DNA of 64,000 nucleotides from contig CAXXOK010000010.1 of the NCBI GenBank assembly GCA_963664595.2, positions 372,001-436,000 of the forward strand, written 5' to 3'. The DNA comes from CAXXOK01 sp963664595 (GTDB lineage: Bacteria > Bacillota > Clostridia > Christensenellales > Aristaeellaceae). Of this stretch, positions 35,208-46,526 are shown piece by piece. The notes beneath the pieces are model-generated. The model was not told the origin of the DNA and searched no databases. It was given only the letters and a program-made list of their open reading frames with translations. The first letter of the stretch is position 1. The number at the start of each line of letters is the position of its first letter. A program made the translations under genes and the position numbers.

Positions 35208-36098
35208 TCAGCCCTTGAGACCAGTGGTGGTGATGCCCTGTACAAAGTGCTTCTGCATGGAGAAAAACAGAATGAAGCAGGGAATGATCGACAGAACCGA
35301 CATGGCCAGCGATGCGCCCCAGTTGGAAACGCTGTCGCTTGCGATGAAGCTGCGCAGGGCGATGGGAACTGTGTTGCGGGCGGAATCCAGAATATAGAGC
35401 AGCTGGTTGAAATAGTCGTCCCATGTCCACAGAAAGCTGAACAAGCCGGTGGTAACCAGCGCGGCGGTAGACAGCGGAATGATGATTCTGAAATAGATCC
35501 CGATTCTACCGCACCCATCCAGCGTAGCCGATTCATCCAGATCTTTGGGAATGCCGCGCATAAACTGCACCAGCAGGAAGATGAAGAAAGCGTCGGTTGC
35601 AAACAGCTTGGGCAGTGTCAGCGGCAGGTAGAGGAAATTCAGGTTCATGCCGCCCACATCGCGCATGTTGATCAGGCCCATGTTGTTGAAGAGAATGTAA
35701 CGGGGGATCGTAATTACGTGGTAGGGGAGCATCAGGGTGACCAGTACGATGGAAAACCAGAAGTTTTTGAACGTAAAGCGAATTCTGGCAAAGGCATAGG
35801 CTGCCATGGAGCAGGAGACCAGATTGAACAGCACCGTAGCCAGCGAAAGGCCGACGGAGTTGCCCATGTAATACACAAACGATTTGCTCAGCGTTCCCTT
35901 GGGCATAAAACCAGCGACATAGTTATCCAGGGTAAAATGCTGGGGAATGAGCGCCGTGATATTGGAGAAGATTTCTTCATTGGGCGTAAAAGATTTCATA
36001 AACAGCCATACGATGGGGTAGAGCATGAGAACGGCGAAGAAGATAATAACGAGATGGGTAAAAAACTTGCCGATTAAGTGCTTTGTATGTATACTCAT
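35208..36098 (-). CDS. Carbohydrate ABC transporter permease, MalG/LplC type
   Basis: 296 residues with six membrane helices and the cytoplasmic EAA-like loop D-E-S-A-T-L-D-G-C-G-R-I-G-I-Y-F, which docks the ATPase. The N-terminal K-H-L-I-G-K-F-F-T-H is typical of the CUT1 MalG class. No ATPase gene is in the locus, so a shared MsmX-type ATPase elsewhere is likely. It lies 43 bp before the binding-protein gene and 6 bp after the other permease. Confidence 0.93.
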   Translation of the reverse strand: MSIHTKHLIGKFFTHLVIIFFAVLMLYPIVWLFMKSFTPNEEIFSNITALIPQHFTLDNYVAGFMPKGTLSKSFVYYMGNSVGLSLATVLFNLVSCSMAAYAFARIRFTFKNFWFSIVLVTLMLPYHVITIPRYILFNNMGLINMRDVGGMNLNFLYLPLTLPKLFATDAFFIFLLVQFMRGIPKDLDESATLDGCGRIGIYFRIIIPLSTAALVTTGLFSFLWTWDDYFNQLLYILDSARNTVPIALRSFIASDSVSNWGASLAMSVLSIIPCFILFFSMQKHFVQGITTTGLKG

Positions 36099-36104
36099 CT
36101 TCTT

Positions 36105-37049
36105 CTACTCCCCGCTTCCGTAATTGACCCAGGAGCCTGAGGTTTTGAAGATCAAAACGGTCGTCAGGCCAATGATTACCAGCAGAACCCACGCCATCGC
36201 GGAGGCGTAGCCCATTTCCTTGAAGGCGGTCCACCCGGTTTTGTAGAGATAGAGCGTGTAGAATTCCATTGACTTTGCACCCACGCTGTTGCCGCCGCCA
36301 CCGATGACGTAGGCTTGTGTGAACGCCTGAAACGCATTAATGGTCTGCATGATCAGGTTGAACAGGATAACCGGAGAAAGGCTGGGCAGCGTGATGAAGA
36401 AGAAACGCTGGAAGGGGGTTGCGCCGTCTACGGCGGCAGCCTCGTAATAATCCTGCGGGATTTGCTTTAATCCTGCCAGAAAGATGATCATAGAGGATCC
36501 AAATTGCCAAACCGTGAGGATGATCAGCGTATAAATCGCCAGATTGGGATCGGTATACCATGTCTTGGCGTTGTGATCCAGACCAAACAGGTGTGCGATC
36601 GACGCAATCATCTCGTTGATGGGACCCTTGCGGTGGAATAGCCTGCGCCATACGACCGAGATGGCGATGGAACCGCCCAGCAGCGTGGGGATATAGTAGA
36701 TAGCACGGTACAAGCCGATCATCTTTAGCTTCTGGTTCATCACCATAGCGATGACCAGCGCAAAGGCCAGCTTCATCGGTACGGATAAAACAACGTATTT
36801 CAGCGTGATCAGCAGCGATTTGATATACTCCGGGTCTTTGGCAAACATGCGGATATAGTTGTCAATGCCAATCCAGTTCAGCTTATCCAGTCCTTTGGTC
36901 AGGCTGTAGTCGGTGAAGGACAGATACATGGACATACCCATGGGAAACAGCGTAAATACTAACAAACCGATCAGCCAGGGAGTAATAAAAAAATACCCGG
37001 TTGCGTTTTCCTTTACGCTCAGTCTGGAAACCACGTGTCTTTTGTGCAT
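36105..37049 (-). CDS. Carbohydrate ABC transporter permease, MalF/LplB type
   Basis: 314 residues with six membrane helices; the EAA loop reads Y-E-A-A-A-V-D-G-A-T-P-F-Q-R-F-F. The start at 37049 (MHKRHVV) has AAGGAG nearby; 39 extra upstream codons in frame overlap the leader and are unlikely. First gene of the importer operon, read from the strong promoter at 37180-37208. Confidence 0.93.
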   Translation of the reverse strand: MHKRHVVSRLSVKENATGYFFITPWLIGLLVFTLFPMGMSMYLSFTDYSLTKGLDKLNWIGIDNYIRMFAKDPEYIKSLLITLKYVVLSVPMKLAFALVIAMVMNQKLKMIGLYRAIYYIPTLLGGSIAISVVWRRLFHRKGPINEMIASIAHLFGLDHNAKTWYTDPNLAIYTLIILTVWQFGSSMIIFLAGLKQIPQDYYEAAAVDGATPFQRFFFITLPSLSPVILFNLIMQTINAFQAFTQAYVIGGGGNSVGAKSMEFYTLYLYKTGWTAFKEMGYASAMAWVLLVIIGLTTVLIFKTSGSWVNYGSGE

Positions 37050-37179
37050 AGAGACTCCTTCAATCTTTGTAGGTGGACCGCGATTTGAGGAATGCTTACA
37101 ACAGTCAAAGGCTTTATAACTAAACCAGAGAAAACCAAGTGGTAAATATATCAGAAATGAAAGCACTTACGATAAGAAA

Positions 37180-37208
37180 ATTATAACCAAGACAGAATCA
37201 ATTGTCAA
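37180..37208 (-). promoter_or_regulatory. Consensus sigma-A promoter of the sugar importer operon
   Basis: On the minus strand TTGACA (37208-37203) and TATAAT (37185-37180) with a 17-bp spacer, a perfect match to the consensus. The leader to the first permease is about 125 nt. Confidence 0.85.
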
Positions 37209-37211
37209 TAT

Positions 37212-37223
37212 GTGCTCGAGCAC
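37212..37223. promoter_or_regulatory. Perfect palindrome between divergent promoters, candidate operator
   Basis: GTGCTCGAGCAC is a 12-bp perfect palindrome three bases upstream of the importer -35 box and eleven bases before the -35 box of the glycosidase operon. Its place fits a repressor or activator site controlling both directions. No regulator gene is in the window. Confidence 0.45.
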
Positions 37224-37233
37224 TTTGTAAATA

Positions 37234-37262
37234 TTGATTAAAGAGCAGCATAGCGGTATACT
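37234..37262 (+). promoter_or_regulatory. Promoter of the glycosidase operon
   Basis: TTGATT (37234-37239) and TATACT (37257-37262) with a 17-bp spacer, about 40 bp before the glycosidase start. Confidence 0.65.
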
Positions 37263-37303
37263 GTTGAATGAGAGAAACAGTACAGCAATGAAGAAAAAGG
37301 AAG

Positions 37304-38701
37304 ATGAATATGAAAACGGTTACCACGTCAGTACGGTTTCAGACGGATCATTTTCCGTTGCTGCGCCTTTTTGATGAGGCGGAGCGCAAGCTAAAAGATA
37401 ACATCAAAGATTTTGCCGGCAGACGAGTGCTCATCGAAGGCGGCGGATATCAGAAAATCTGGCTGGAAACCCAGCCCATGGGCGGGGAGATGTACGCCAA
37501 ACGGGATATGGAAGCCGCGCTGAACAACCAGCTTTTATTTGTGGAGCATCAGCGGGCGGACGGCAGGCTTCCGGGCAGCATCACGGTGGAAAACGGGAAA
37601 ATCATACCGCAATACAATAAAATCCAAGGATTCTGTTTTCCGGCACCGGCTTTGAATATGTACTACTGGATTGGCAAGGACAGAGACTATTTAAAGCTGT
37701 TATACCATACGCTGGAGCGGTTTGACGCCTATCTATGGAACGAGCGCGATTCGGACGGGGATGGCTGCCTGGAATCATGGTGTGTTTACGATACGGGGGA
37801 GGATAACGCCAAGCGCTACGGAAACGCCCCCTGCTGGTGGGAGGACTCCCTGCCGCCCAAGGGCTATGACGTGGTTCCGATCAACTCCATGGATTTCATG
37901 AGCTTTTCCTATTCGGCCCGCGATACGCTGGCGGCAATATCTGCGATTCTGAACAATGGAAAAGCAGAGGATTGGCGGGCGAAAGCCAAACAGGTATCCG
38001 ATACCATACGGTCCTATTTATGGAACGACCAGCGAGGAGCCTGCTTTGACCGTGACAGGAACCAAAAGTTCATGGATACGCTTTTGCATAATAATCTGCG
38101 CTGCATGTACTGGGGCTCGTTCTCTCAGGAGATGGCAGACCGGTTTGTGCGGGAGCATCTGCTCAATCCGGATGAATTCTGGACGCCGTTTCCGTTGCCA
38201 TCCGTCGCGATCAACGACCCCTTATATGATAACGCGTCCGATAACAGTTGGAGCGGACAACCGCAGGGACTTACCTGGCAACGCGCCATCCGGGCGCTGG
38301 AAAACTATGGATACCAGCCTGTGGTGACGGCGCTTGGGCATAAGCTGTTTGAAGCGCTGGAGAAGAATTGTATTTTTCCGCAGCAATTCGATCCCTATAC
38401 AGGGAAGGGGCAGGGAACCGTGGATGGCTACGGCCCGGTTATGCTGGCGGTTTTGGAATACATTTCCCGTTTGTACGGCGTTCATATGGAAGGCGGCAAC
38501 ATTTGGTGGAGTGTTGCGGGTGGTCCCCAAAGCGTGTATACTCTGCGCTGGGGGGATAACGCCTACGAAATTCGCAGCAACGGCGCCACGGCGGAAGGAC
38601 TGGTAAACGGAAAAACCGTCTGGCAAAGCGAAGCGGGTTTTCGCATGGTCACGGATGCAGCCGGAAAGGTAATCCAACGGCTGTCTATCCGATCAATATA
38701 A
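37304..38701 (+). CDS. (alpha/alpha)6-barrel glycoside hydrolase, MGH1/trehalase-like
   Basis: 465 residues without a signal peptide, so cytoplasmic. The pattern resembles the mannosylglycerate hydrolase/GH63/GH37 fold: D-R-D-Y-L-K-L-L-Y-H, E-R-D-S-D-G-D-G-C-L-E-S-W with its run of acids, W-E-D-S, L-W-N-D-Q-R-G-A-C-F-D-R-D, and the C-terminal W-R-A/Y-D-P-Y-T-G-K region. Probably cleaves an imported oligosaccharide. ATG 37304 has AAGGA close by and a second ATG six bases later is nearly as good. Substrate not determined. Confidence 0.7.
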   Translation: MNMKTVTTSVRFQTDHFPLLRLFDEAERKLKDNIKDFAGRRVLIEGGGYQKIWLETQPMGGEMYAKRDMEAALNNQLLFVEHQRADGRLPGSITVENGKIIPQYNKIQGFCFPAPALNMYYWIGKDRDYLKLLYHTLERFDAYLWNERDSDGDGCLESWCVYDTGEDNAKRYGNAPCWWEDSLPPKGYDVVPINSMDFMSFSYSARDTLAAISAILNNGKAEDWRAKAKQVSDTIRSYLWNDQRGACFDRDRNQKFMDTLLHNNLRCMYWGSFSQEMADRFVREHLLNPDEFWTPFPLPSVAINDPLYDNASDNSWSGQPQGLTWQRAIRALENYGYQPVVTALGHKLFEALEKNCIFPQQFDPYTGKGQGTVDGYGPVMLAVLEYISRLYGVHMEGGNIWWSVAGGPQSVYTLRWGDNAYEIRSNGATAEGLVNGKTVWQSEAGFRMVTDAAGKVIQRLSIRSI

Positions 38702-38726
38702 TTGAGTAAACACAGGGGGAAGAGGC

Positions 38727-40127
38727 ATGCAAATCGAAAACGGATGTGCAAGGGATGTCAAAATCGCATATATCGGCGGCGGTTCCAGAGGATGGGCCTG
38801 GGGATTGATGTCGGATTTGGCAGGGGAAAAAAGCCTGTCCGGAAAAGTCTATTTATATGATATCGATCAGAAGGCTGCCGAGAAAAACGAAGTCATTGGC
38901 AATAAACTGCGCGGTCGCGCGGATGTGAAGGGCGATTGGGAATACATTGCCTGCCAAACCCGCAAGGAAGCGCTTACAGATGCTGATTTTGTGGTGATTT
39001 CCATCCTGCCCGCTACCTTTGACGAAATGGAGAGCGATGTGCATGCGCCGGAAAAATATGGCGTATACCAGCCGGTAGGCGATACCACAGGCCCCGGCGG
39101 TCTGGTGCGCGGCCTGCGGACCGGCCCGATGTTTCAGGTGATCGCACGTGATATCGAGGCCTATTGTCCCAACGCCTTTGTGATCAACTACACCAACCCC
39201 ATGGCGCTTTGTATCCGTGTGCTGTACGACACGTATCCCGGCATCAAGGCCGTGGGCTGCTGCCATGAGGTGTTTCATACGCAGTCGCTTTTGTGTAAGG
39301 CACTTGCGGAGTTCAAAGGCATCGATCACGTAACGCGCCAGGATTTACAGATCACCGTGCAGGGCGTGAATCATTTTACCTTCATCACCAAGGCCAGCTA
39401 CAAAGGCATCGACTTGTACCCCGTGTACCGGCAATTTTGTGATGCTTACTATGAAAACGGTTACACCGAAGGCAACGACGATAACTGGATGAACCGCTTT
39501 TTCGACAGTGCGCAGCGTGTAAAGATGGATTTGTTCCGCAGAACGGGGCAGATTGCGGCGGCAGGAGACCGCCATCTGGCCGAGTTCAATCCCGGATCGC
39601 GCTACCTTTCATCTCCCGAAAAGGCGCTCAGCTATAAGTTCACGCTAACGCCCGTTTCCTGGCGCAAACAGAACATGAAAAACCTGCTGGAGAAATCAGA
39701 GAAGATGTTTAGCGGGGAAGAAGCGTTCGAGCTCAAGCCCACGGGAGAAGAGGGCGTTGAGATGATGAAAGCAATCTGCGGCCTGCAAAAGCTGGTAACC
39801 AACGTCAATGTGCCCAACGTCGGTCAGATTGCAAACCTGCCGCTGGGCGCCGTTGTGGAAACCAACGCCGTGTTTTCGGATCATTCCGTTATCCCCGTTA
39901 TGAGCGGCAGCATGCAAGGCACCGCCTTTGCGCTTACGCTGGCCCCGGTACTGGCGCAGGACGCCATTCTGGACGCCATCAAGCATAAGGACGTTTCCCT
40001 GGCTTTTGGCGCTTTCTTGGGAGACGCGCTGATGAACGGTGTATCGCTGCCCGATGCCAGGGCGCTGTATCGCACCATGCTCCAAAACACCAAGGCATAC
40101 CTGGAGGGGTGGAACCTGGAAGTGTAA
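38727..40127 (+). CDS. GH4 glycosidase, probable alpha-galacturonidase (LplD-like)
   Basis: 466 residues of family GH4, which uses NAD+ and a divalent metal. The Rossmann start I-A-Y-I-G-G-G-S is at about 13-20, N-Y-T-N-P-M at 154-159 and the metal-site motif C-H-E-V at 179-182. From family knowledge, C-H-S-V marks alpha-galactosidases, C-D-M-P and C-N-V-P phospho-glucosidases, and C-H-E-V the alpha-galacturonidase LplD of Bacillus subtilis. There, too, the gene lies beside a binding protein and two permeases (lplABC). It follows the MGH1-like gene by 25 bp. Confidence 0.85.
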   Translation: MQIENGCARDVKIAYIGGGSRGWAWGLMSDLAGEKSLSGKVYLYDIDQKAAEKNEVIGNKLRGRADVKGDWEYIACQTRKEALTDADFVVISILPATFDEMESDVHAPEKYGVYQPVGDTTGPGGLVRGLRTGPMFQVIARDIEAYCPNAFVINYTNPMALCIRVLYDTYPGIKAVGCCHEVFHTQSLLCKALAEFKGIDHVTRQDLQITVQGVNHFTFITKASYKGIDLYPVYRQFCDAYYENGYTEGNDDNWMNRFFDSAQRVKMDLFRRTGQIAAAGDRHLAEFNPGSRYLSSPEKALSYKFTLTPVSWRKQNMKNLLEKSEKMFSGEEAFELKPTGEEGVEMMKAICGLQKLVTNVNVPNVGQIANLPLGAVVETNAVFSDHSVIPVMSGSMQGTAFALTLAPVLAQDAILDAIKHKDVSLAFGAFLGDALMNGVSLPDARALYRTMLQNTKAYLEGWNLEV

Positions 40128-40157
40128 CGCTTCATTGTTAAACGAAATAGAATCTGG

Positions 40158-40178
40158 CCCGCCGGTTTTTCCGGCGGG
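40158..40178 (+). terminator. Rho-independent terminator after the GH4 gene
   Basis: CCCGCCGG and CCGGCGGG form an 8-bp GC stem with a TTTTT loop, followed by TATTTTA. Confidence 0.8.
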
Positions 40179-40310
40179 TATTTTACATGCGTAAAGATTG
40201 TACAAAGATACTCAAGACCGTTGTATATCCTCAATAATGTATCCCGTAGGCGCAACGCTTGAAAAAAACATTCAGAATGCAAGATAATCAAGGGGTGGCG
40301 GCGCTTTAGG

Positions 40311-40339
40311 TTGACAATAGTGTATCAAAATTCTATAAT
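40311..40339 (+). promoter_or_regulatory. Consensus promoter of the PFOR gene
   Basis: TTGACA (40311-40316) and TATAAT (40334-40339), 17 bp apart, a perfect consensus match; a highly expressed gene would fit. The leader is about 80 nt. Confidence 0.85.
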
Positions 40340-40425
40340 ATATGATTGTTGGAAAACTCCGTTTGCCTTGCCGGTCGGCATGACAGATGGCTTTCAATAA
40401 ATATCAGATCTGGGAGGGAATCTCT

Positions 40426-43941
<3,516 letters not shown>

Positions 43942-43955
43942 CCGATCCGTTATCC

Positions 43956-43985
43956 AAAGCCCCCATGCTACAGCATGGGGGCTTT
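43956..43985 (+). terminator. Rho-independent terminator after the PFOR gene
   Basis: AAAGCCCCCATGC and GCATGGGGGCTTT form a 13-bp perfect stem with a 4-base loop, 14 bp after the stop. Confidence 0.85.
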
Positions 43986-44108
43986 CCTGATGAAACATGT
44001 TGTGGTGAAACGGAAACGGGACATAATCATTACTGGTTTCGGATCAAAACAAAGCAAAGCTCCTCCTGCAAAATGCTGGAGAGGTTCTGCTTTTTTCCTG
44101 TACTTGTG

Positions 44109-44137
44109 TTGACACGTTTTCGCGGCGGGGTTATAAT
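44109..44137 (+). promoter_or_regulatory. Consensus promoter of the T-box/aspS operon
   Basis: TTGACA (44109-44114) and TATAAT (44132-44137), 17-bp spacer. Confidence 0.85.
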
Positions 44138-44143
44138 GCCCGC

Positions 44144-44424
44144 AAGGCCATGAAGGGAAGAGTACCTTCGGAACGTATTTTGCAGAGAGCCGCCGATGCT
44201 GAGAATGCGGTAGATACGCCAAAGCGAAGAACACCCCTGAGCATCCGCTTGAACAGCAGTACGCTAAGTAGACGCGGACGGGTACGCCCGATATAGCGGA
44301 GGGAAATGTATGTTTCCGTCATGAGAGGGCCAACAGGCCAATGCGGGTGGTACCGCGGAAGAGTTACAAACTTCCGTCCCAGACAGTGGGATGGAAGTTT
44401 GTTGTATTCCGAGGAGGGGATTGA
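44144..44424 (+). promoter_or_regulatory. T-box riboswitch leader, specifier loop with AAC
   Basis: A full T-box leader. The T-box itself (GGGTGGTACCGCGG, with the UGGN bulge that pairs to the tRNA acceptor end) is at 44345-44358. Stem I has AGTA at 44161-44164, AGAGAG near 44184, and GCTGAGA. The specifier strand after the CTTCG/CGAAG helix reads A-A-C-A-C, putting the triplet AAC (asparagine) at 44230-44232 followed by the usual A. GAC (aspartate) is not in this loop; GAA overlaps AAC by two bases. The terminator stem is 44367-44381 with 44387-44401. Uncharged tRNA should favour the antiterminator and raise expression of aspS-gatC, gatA and gatB. Confidence 0.9.
44367..44401 (+). terminator. 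T-box-controlled terminator
   Basis: CAAACTTCCGTCCCA and TGGGATGGAAGTTTG pair over 15 bp with a GACAG loop and a following TTG-T run; the 5' arm overlaps the region that would pair with the T-box in the antiterminator. Confidence 0.85.
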
Positions 44425-46509
44425 ATGTACAGAACCGGGTATTGCGGAAGCTTTCGCAAGGAACAGATCGGAGAGCAGGCAACGGTATGCGGCTGGGTAC
44501 TCACAAGGCGCGATATGGGCGGCGTGATTTTTGTGGATGTGCATGACCGGGAGGGCACACTGCAAACAGTACTGGATAAGTCTATCGTTGACGAGGATAG
44601 CTTTTTGATGGCTGAGCATCTGCACAACCAGACGGTGGTGCAGATTTCCGGCGTCATCCGCCATCGGGATGAGGAAACCTATAATCCGCTGATTCCCACG
44701 GGAGAAGTGGAACTGGCCGCGGAACGCCTGGAAGTGCTCTCCGAAGCGGATACGCTTCCGTTTCCCCTGGAGGATTCGGAAGTCGTTCGGGAAGAGCTTC
44801 GCCTGAAATACCGTTATTTGGACCTGCGCCGCCCGCGGATGCTGGAAAACCTGAAATTCAGGGCAAAAATCCAGCGGACAGCGGAGAATCTTCTGGCAGA
44901 CGACGGCTTTCTGTATGTGGAAACGCCTATCCTCTGCAAATCCACGCCGGAGGGCGCGCGCGACTACCTGGTGCCCAGCCGCATTCATCCGGGCACGTTT
45001 TACGCGCTGCCGCAAAGCCCGCAGATCTACAAGCAGCTTTTAATGGTTTCCGGCATTGACAAGTATTATCAGGTTGCCCGTTGTTTCCGTGATGAGGATT
45101 TGCGGGCGGACCGTCAGCCGGAGTTTACGCAGGTGGATTTGGAATGCAGCTTTGTACATCAGGAGGATATTTTAACCTACCTGCAATCCCTGTTTACCCG
45201 GCTTTATGAACAGGTCATGGAACGGAAGCTGGAGCTCCCGTTTAAGCGTCTTACCTGGCAGGAGGCCATGGATGTATACGGCAACGATAAACCGGATCTC
45301 CGCTTTGATCTTCCGATTGTGGATGTGAGCGATATCGCGGCGCAATCCTCCTTCTCAGTGTTCAACGCGGTGCTGAAAAAAGGCGGCATTGTACGTGCGA
45401 TCAATGTTAAGGGTGCGGGGAAAGTGTTTACCCGTACAACGATTGAACAGCTGACACAGTTTGCCATTGACCAGGGCGCCAAGGGTATGGCTTGGATCCT
45501 GTATAAGGAAGACGGCGAAATCAACTCCATCCTGCCCAAGTATTTCAGCGAGGAAACCTGGAAGGCGCTGGAGCTGGCCATGGGAGTAGAAAAGGGAGAT
45601 TTTATCCTGTTCAGTGCGGACGATCTGGATACCGTGCGCAGAACGCTGAGCGCACTGCGCGTGCGGTGCGGGGAATTGATGAACCTGATCGACCGGCATG
45701 CGTTCCAGTTTGCGCTGGTAACGGATTTTCCGATGTTTGAGTATAAGAAGGACGAAAAACGGTACGCGGCTATGCACCATCCGTTTACCATGCCCTTCTA
45801 TGAGGACCTTGAGCTGATGAAGGACGACGCCACCAAAGGGCAGGTGCGCTCGCAGGCGTATGATGTTGTGCTCAACGGTGTGGAGCTGGGCAGCGGCAGC
45901 GTGCGTATTCACCGGCACGATATCCAAAGCCAGGTATTTGATGCGCTGGGCTTTTCCAAGGAGGAAGCGAAGGACCGTTTCGGATTCATGATGGGAGCTT
46001 TCCGCTACGGCACGCCGCCGCACGCGGGCTTTGCCTTCGGTATGGACCGGCTGGTGATGCTGCTCACGGGTGCAAGCTCCATCCGGGAGGTGATCGCATT
46101 CCCCAAAATCAAAGATGCGAGCTGCCTCATGACGGACGCGCCGGACTTTGTGGATGCAAAACAGCTGGAAGAGCTGAAGCTCGGCGTAAACTACGCGGAA
46201 GAGCTGCGCGAGGAGCATATCCAGCAGCTTACGAAAGAGACCGTGCAGAACACGGCCATGCTGAGCATGCTGAGCCTGTCGGCCAGCGATGAAAAAGCCC
46301 TGGATAAGGACTTTATCGGGATCGTGGAATTTGCGGGCGAGTTGGAAACGCTGGAGAAAAAAGCGCCGGAGCCGCCGTACGATGCGACCCTGAAGAGCGT
46401 CAATGTGCGCGCGGACGAAGCAAGGGAAGGTCTCACGGTGGCAGAAGTACTGATGAACGCCAAGACAAAGCTGGGTAATTGCATTACCGTGCCTAAAACA
46501 TTTGAATAA
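44425..46509 (+). CDS. aspS: Aspartyl-tRNA synthetase fused to GatC
   Basis: 694 residues in one frame. Residues 1-588 are a complete bacterial-type AspRS: OB-fold anticodon domain (C-G-W-V-L-T-R-R-D-M-G-G), Q-S-P-Q-I-Y-K-Q near 198, motif 2 F-R-D-E at 221-224, a GAD insert, and motif 3 F-G-M-D-R-L. Family proteins end at L-x-E-L-x-I, matched here by L-E-E-L-K-L-G. Residues about 600-694 are a full GatC: helical T-V-Q-N-T-A-M-L-S-M-L-S-L, the E-F-A-G-E-L-E-T-L-E region, N-V-R-A-D-E and terminal C-I-T-V-P-K-T. No separate gatC is present. The product would charge tRNA-Asp/Asn with Asp and carry the GatAB-stabilising subunit. Residue 31 is Met where non-discriminating enzymes often have His. 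Confidence 0.92.
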   Translation: MYRTGYCGSFRKEQIGEQATVCGWVLTRRDMGGVIFVDVHDREGTLQTVLDKSIVDEDSFLMAEHLHNQTVVQISGVIRHRDEETYNPLIPTGEVELAAERLEVLSEADTLPFPLEDSEVVREELRLKYRYLDLRRPRMLENLKFRAKIQRTAENLLADDGFLYVETPILCKSTPEGARDYLVPSRIHPGTFYALPQSPQIYKQLLMVSGIDKYYQVARCFRDEDLRADRQPEFTQVDLECSFVHQEDILTYLQSLFTRLYEQVMERKLELPFKRLTWQEAMDVYGNDKPDLRFDLPIVDVSDIAAQSSFSVFNAVLKKGGIVRAINVKGAGKVFTRTTIEQLTQFAIDQGAKGMAWILYKEDGEINSILPKYFSEETWKALELAMGVEKGDFILFSADDLDTVRRTLSALRVRCGELMNLIDRHAFQFALVTDFPMFEYKKDEKRYAAMHHPFTMPFYEDLELMKDDATKGQVRSQAYDVVLNGVELGSGSVRIHRHDIQSQVFDALGFSKEEAKDRFGFMMGAFRYGTPPHAGFAFGMDRLVMLLTGASSIREVIAFPKIKDASCLMTDAPDFVDAKQLEELKLGVNYAEELREEHIQQLTKETVQNTAMLSMLSLSASDEKALDKDFIGIVEFAGELETLEKKAPEPPYDATLKSVNVRADEAREGLTVAEVLMNAKTKLGNCITVPKTFE

Positions 46510-46526
46510 CGGAGGGGGAGAGATGT

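Noticed and set aside
33914..35602. A 562-residue version of the solute-binding protein
   Set aside because: The extra N-terminal region overlaps the permease gene. A signal peptide and GGAGGT site mark the start at 35164.
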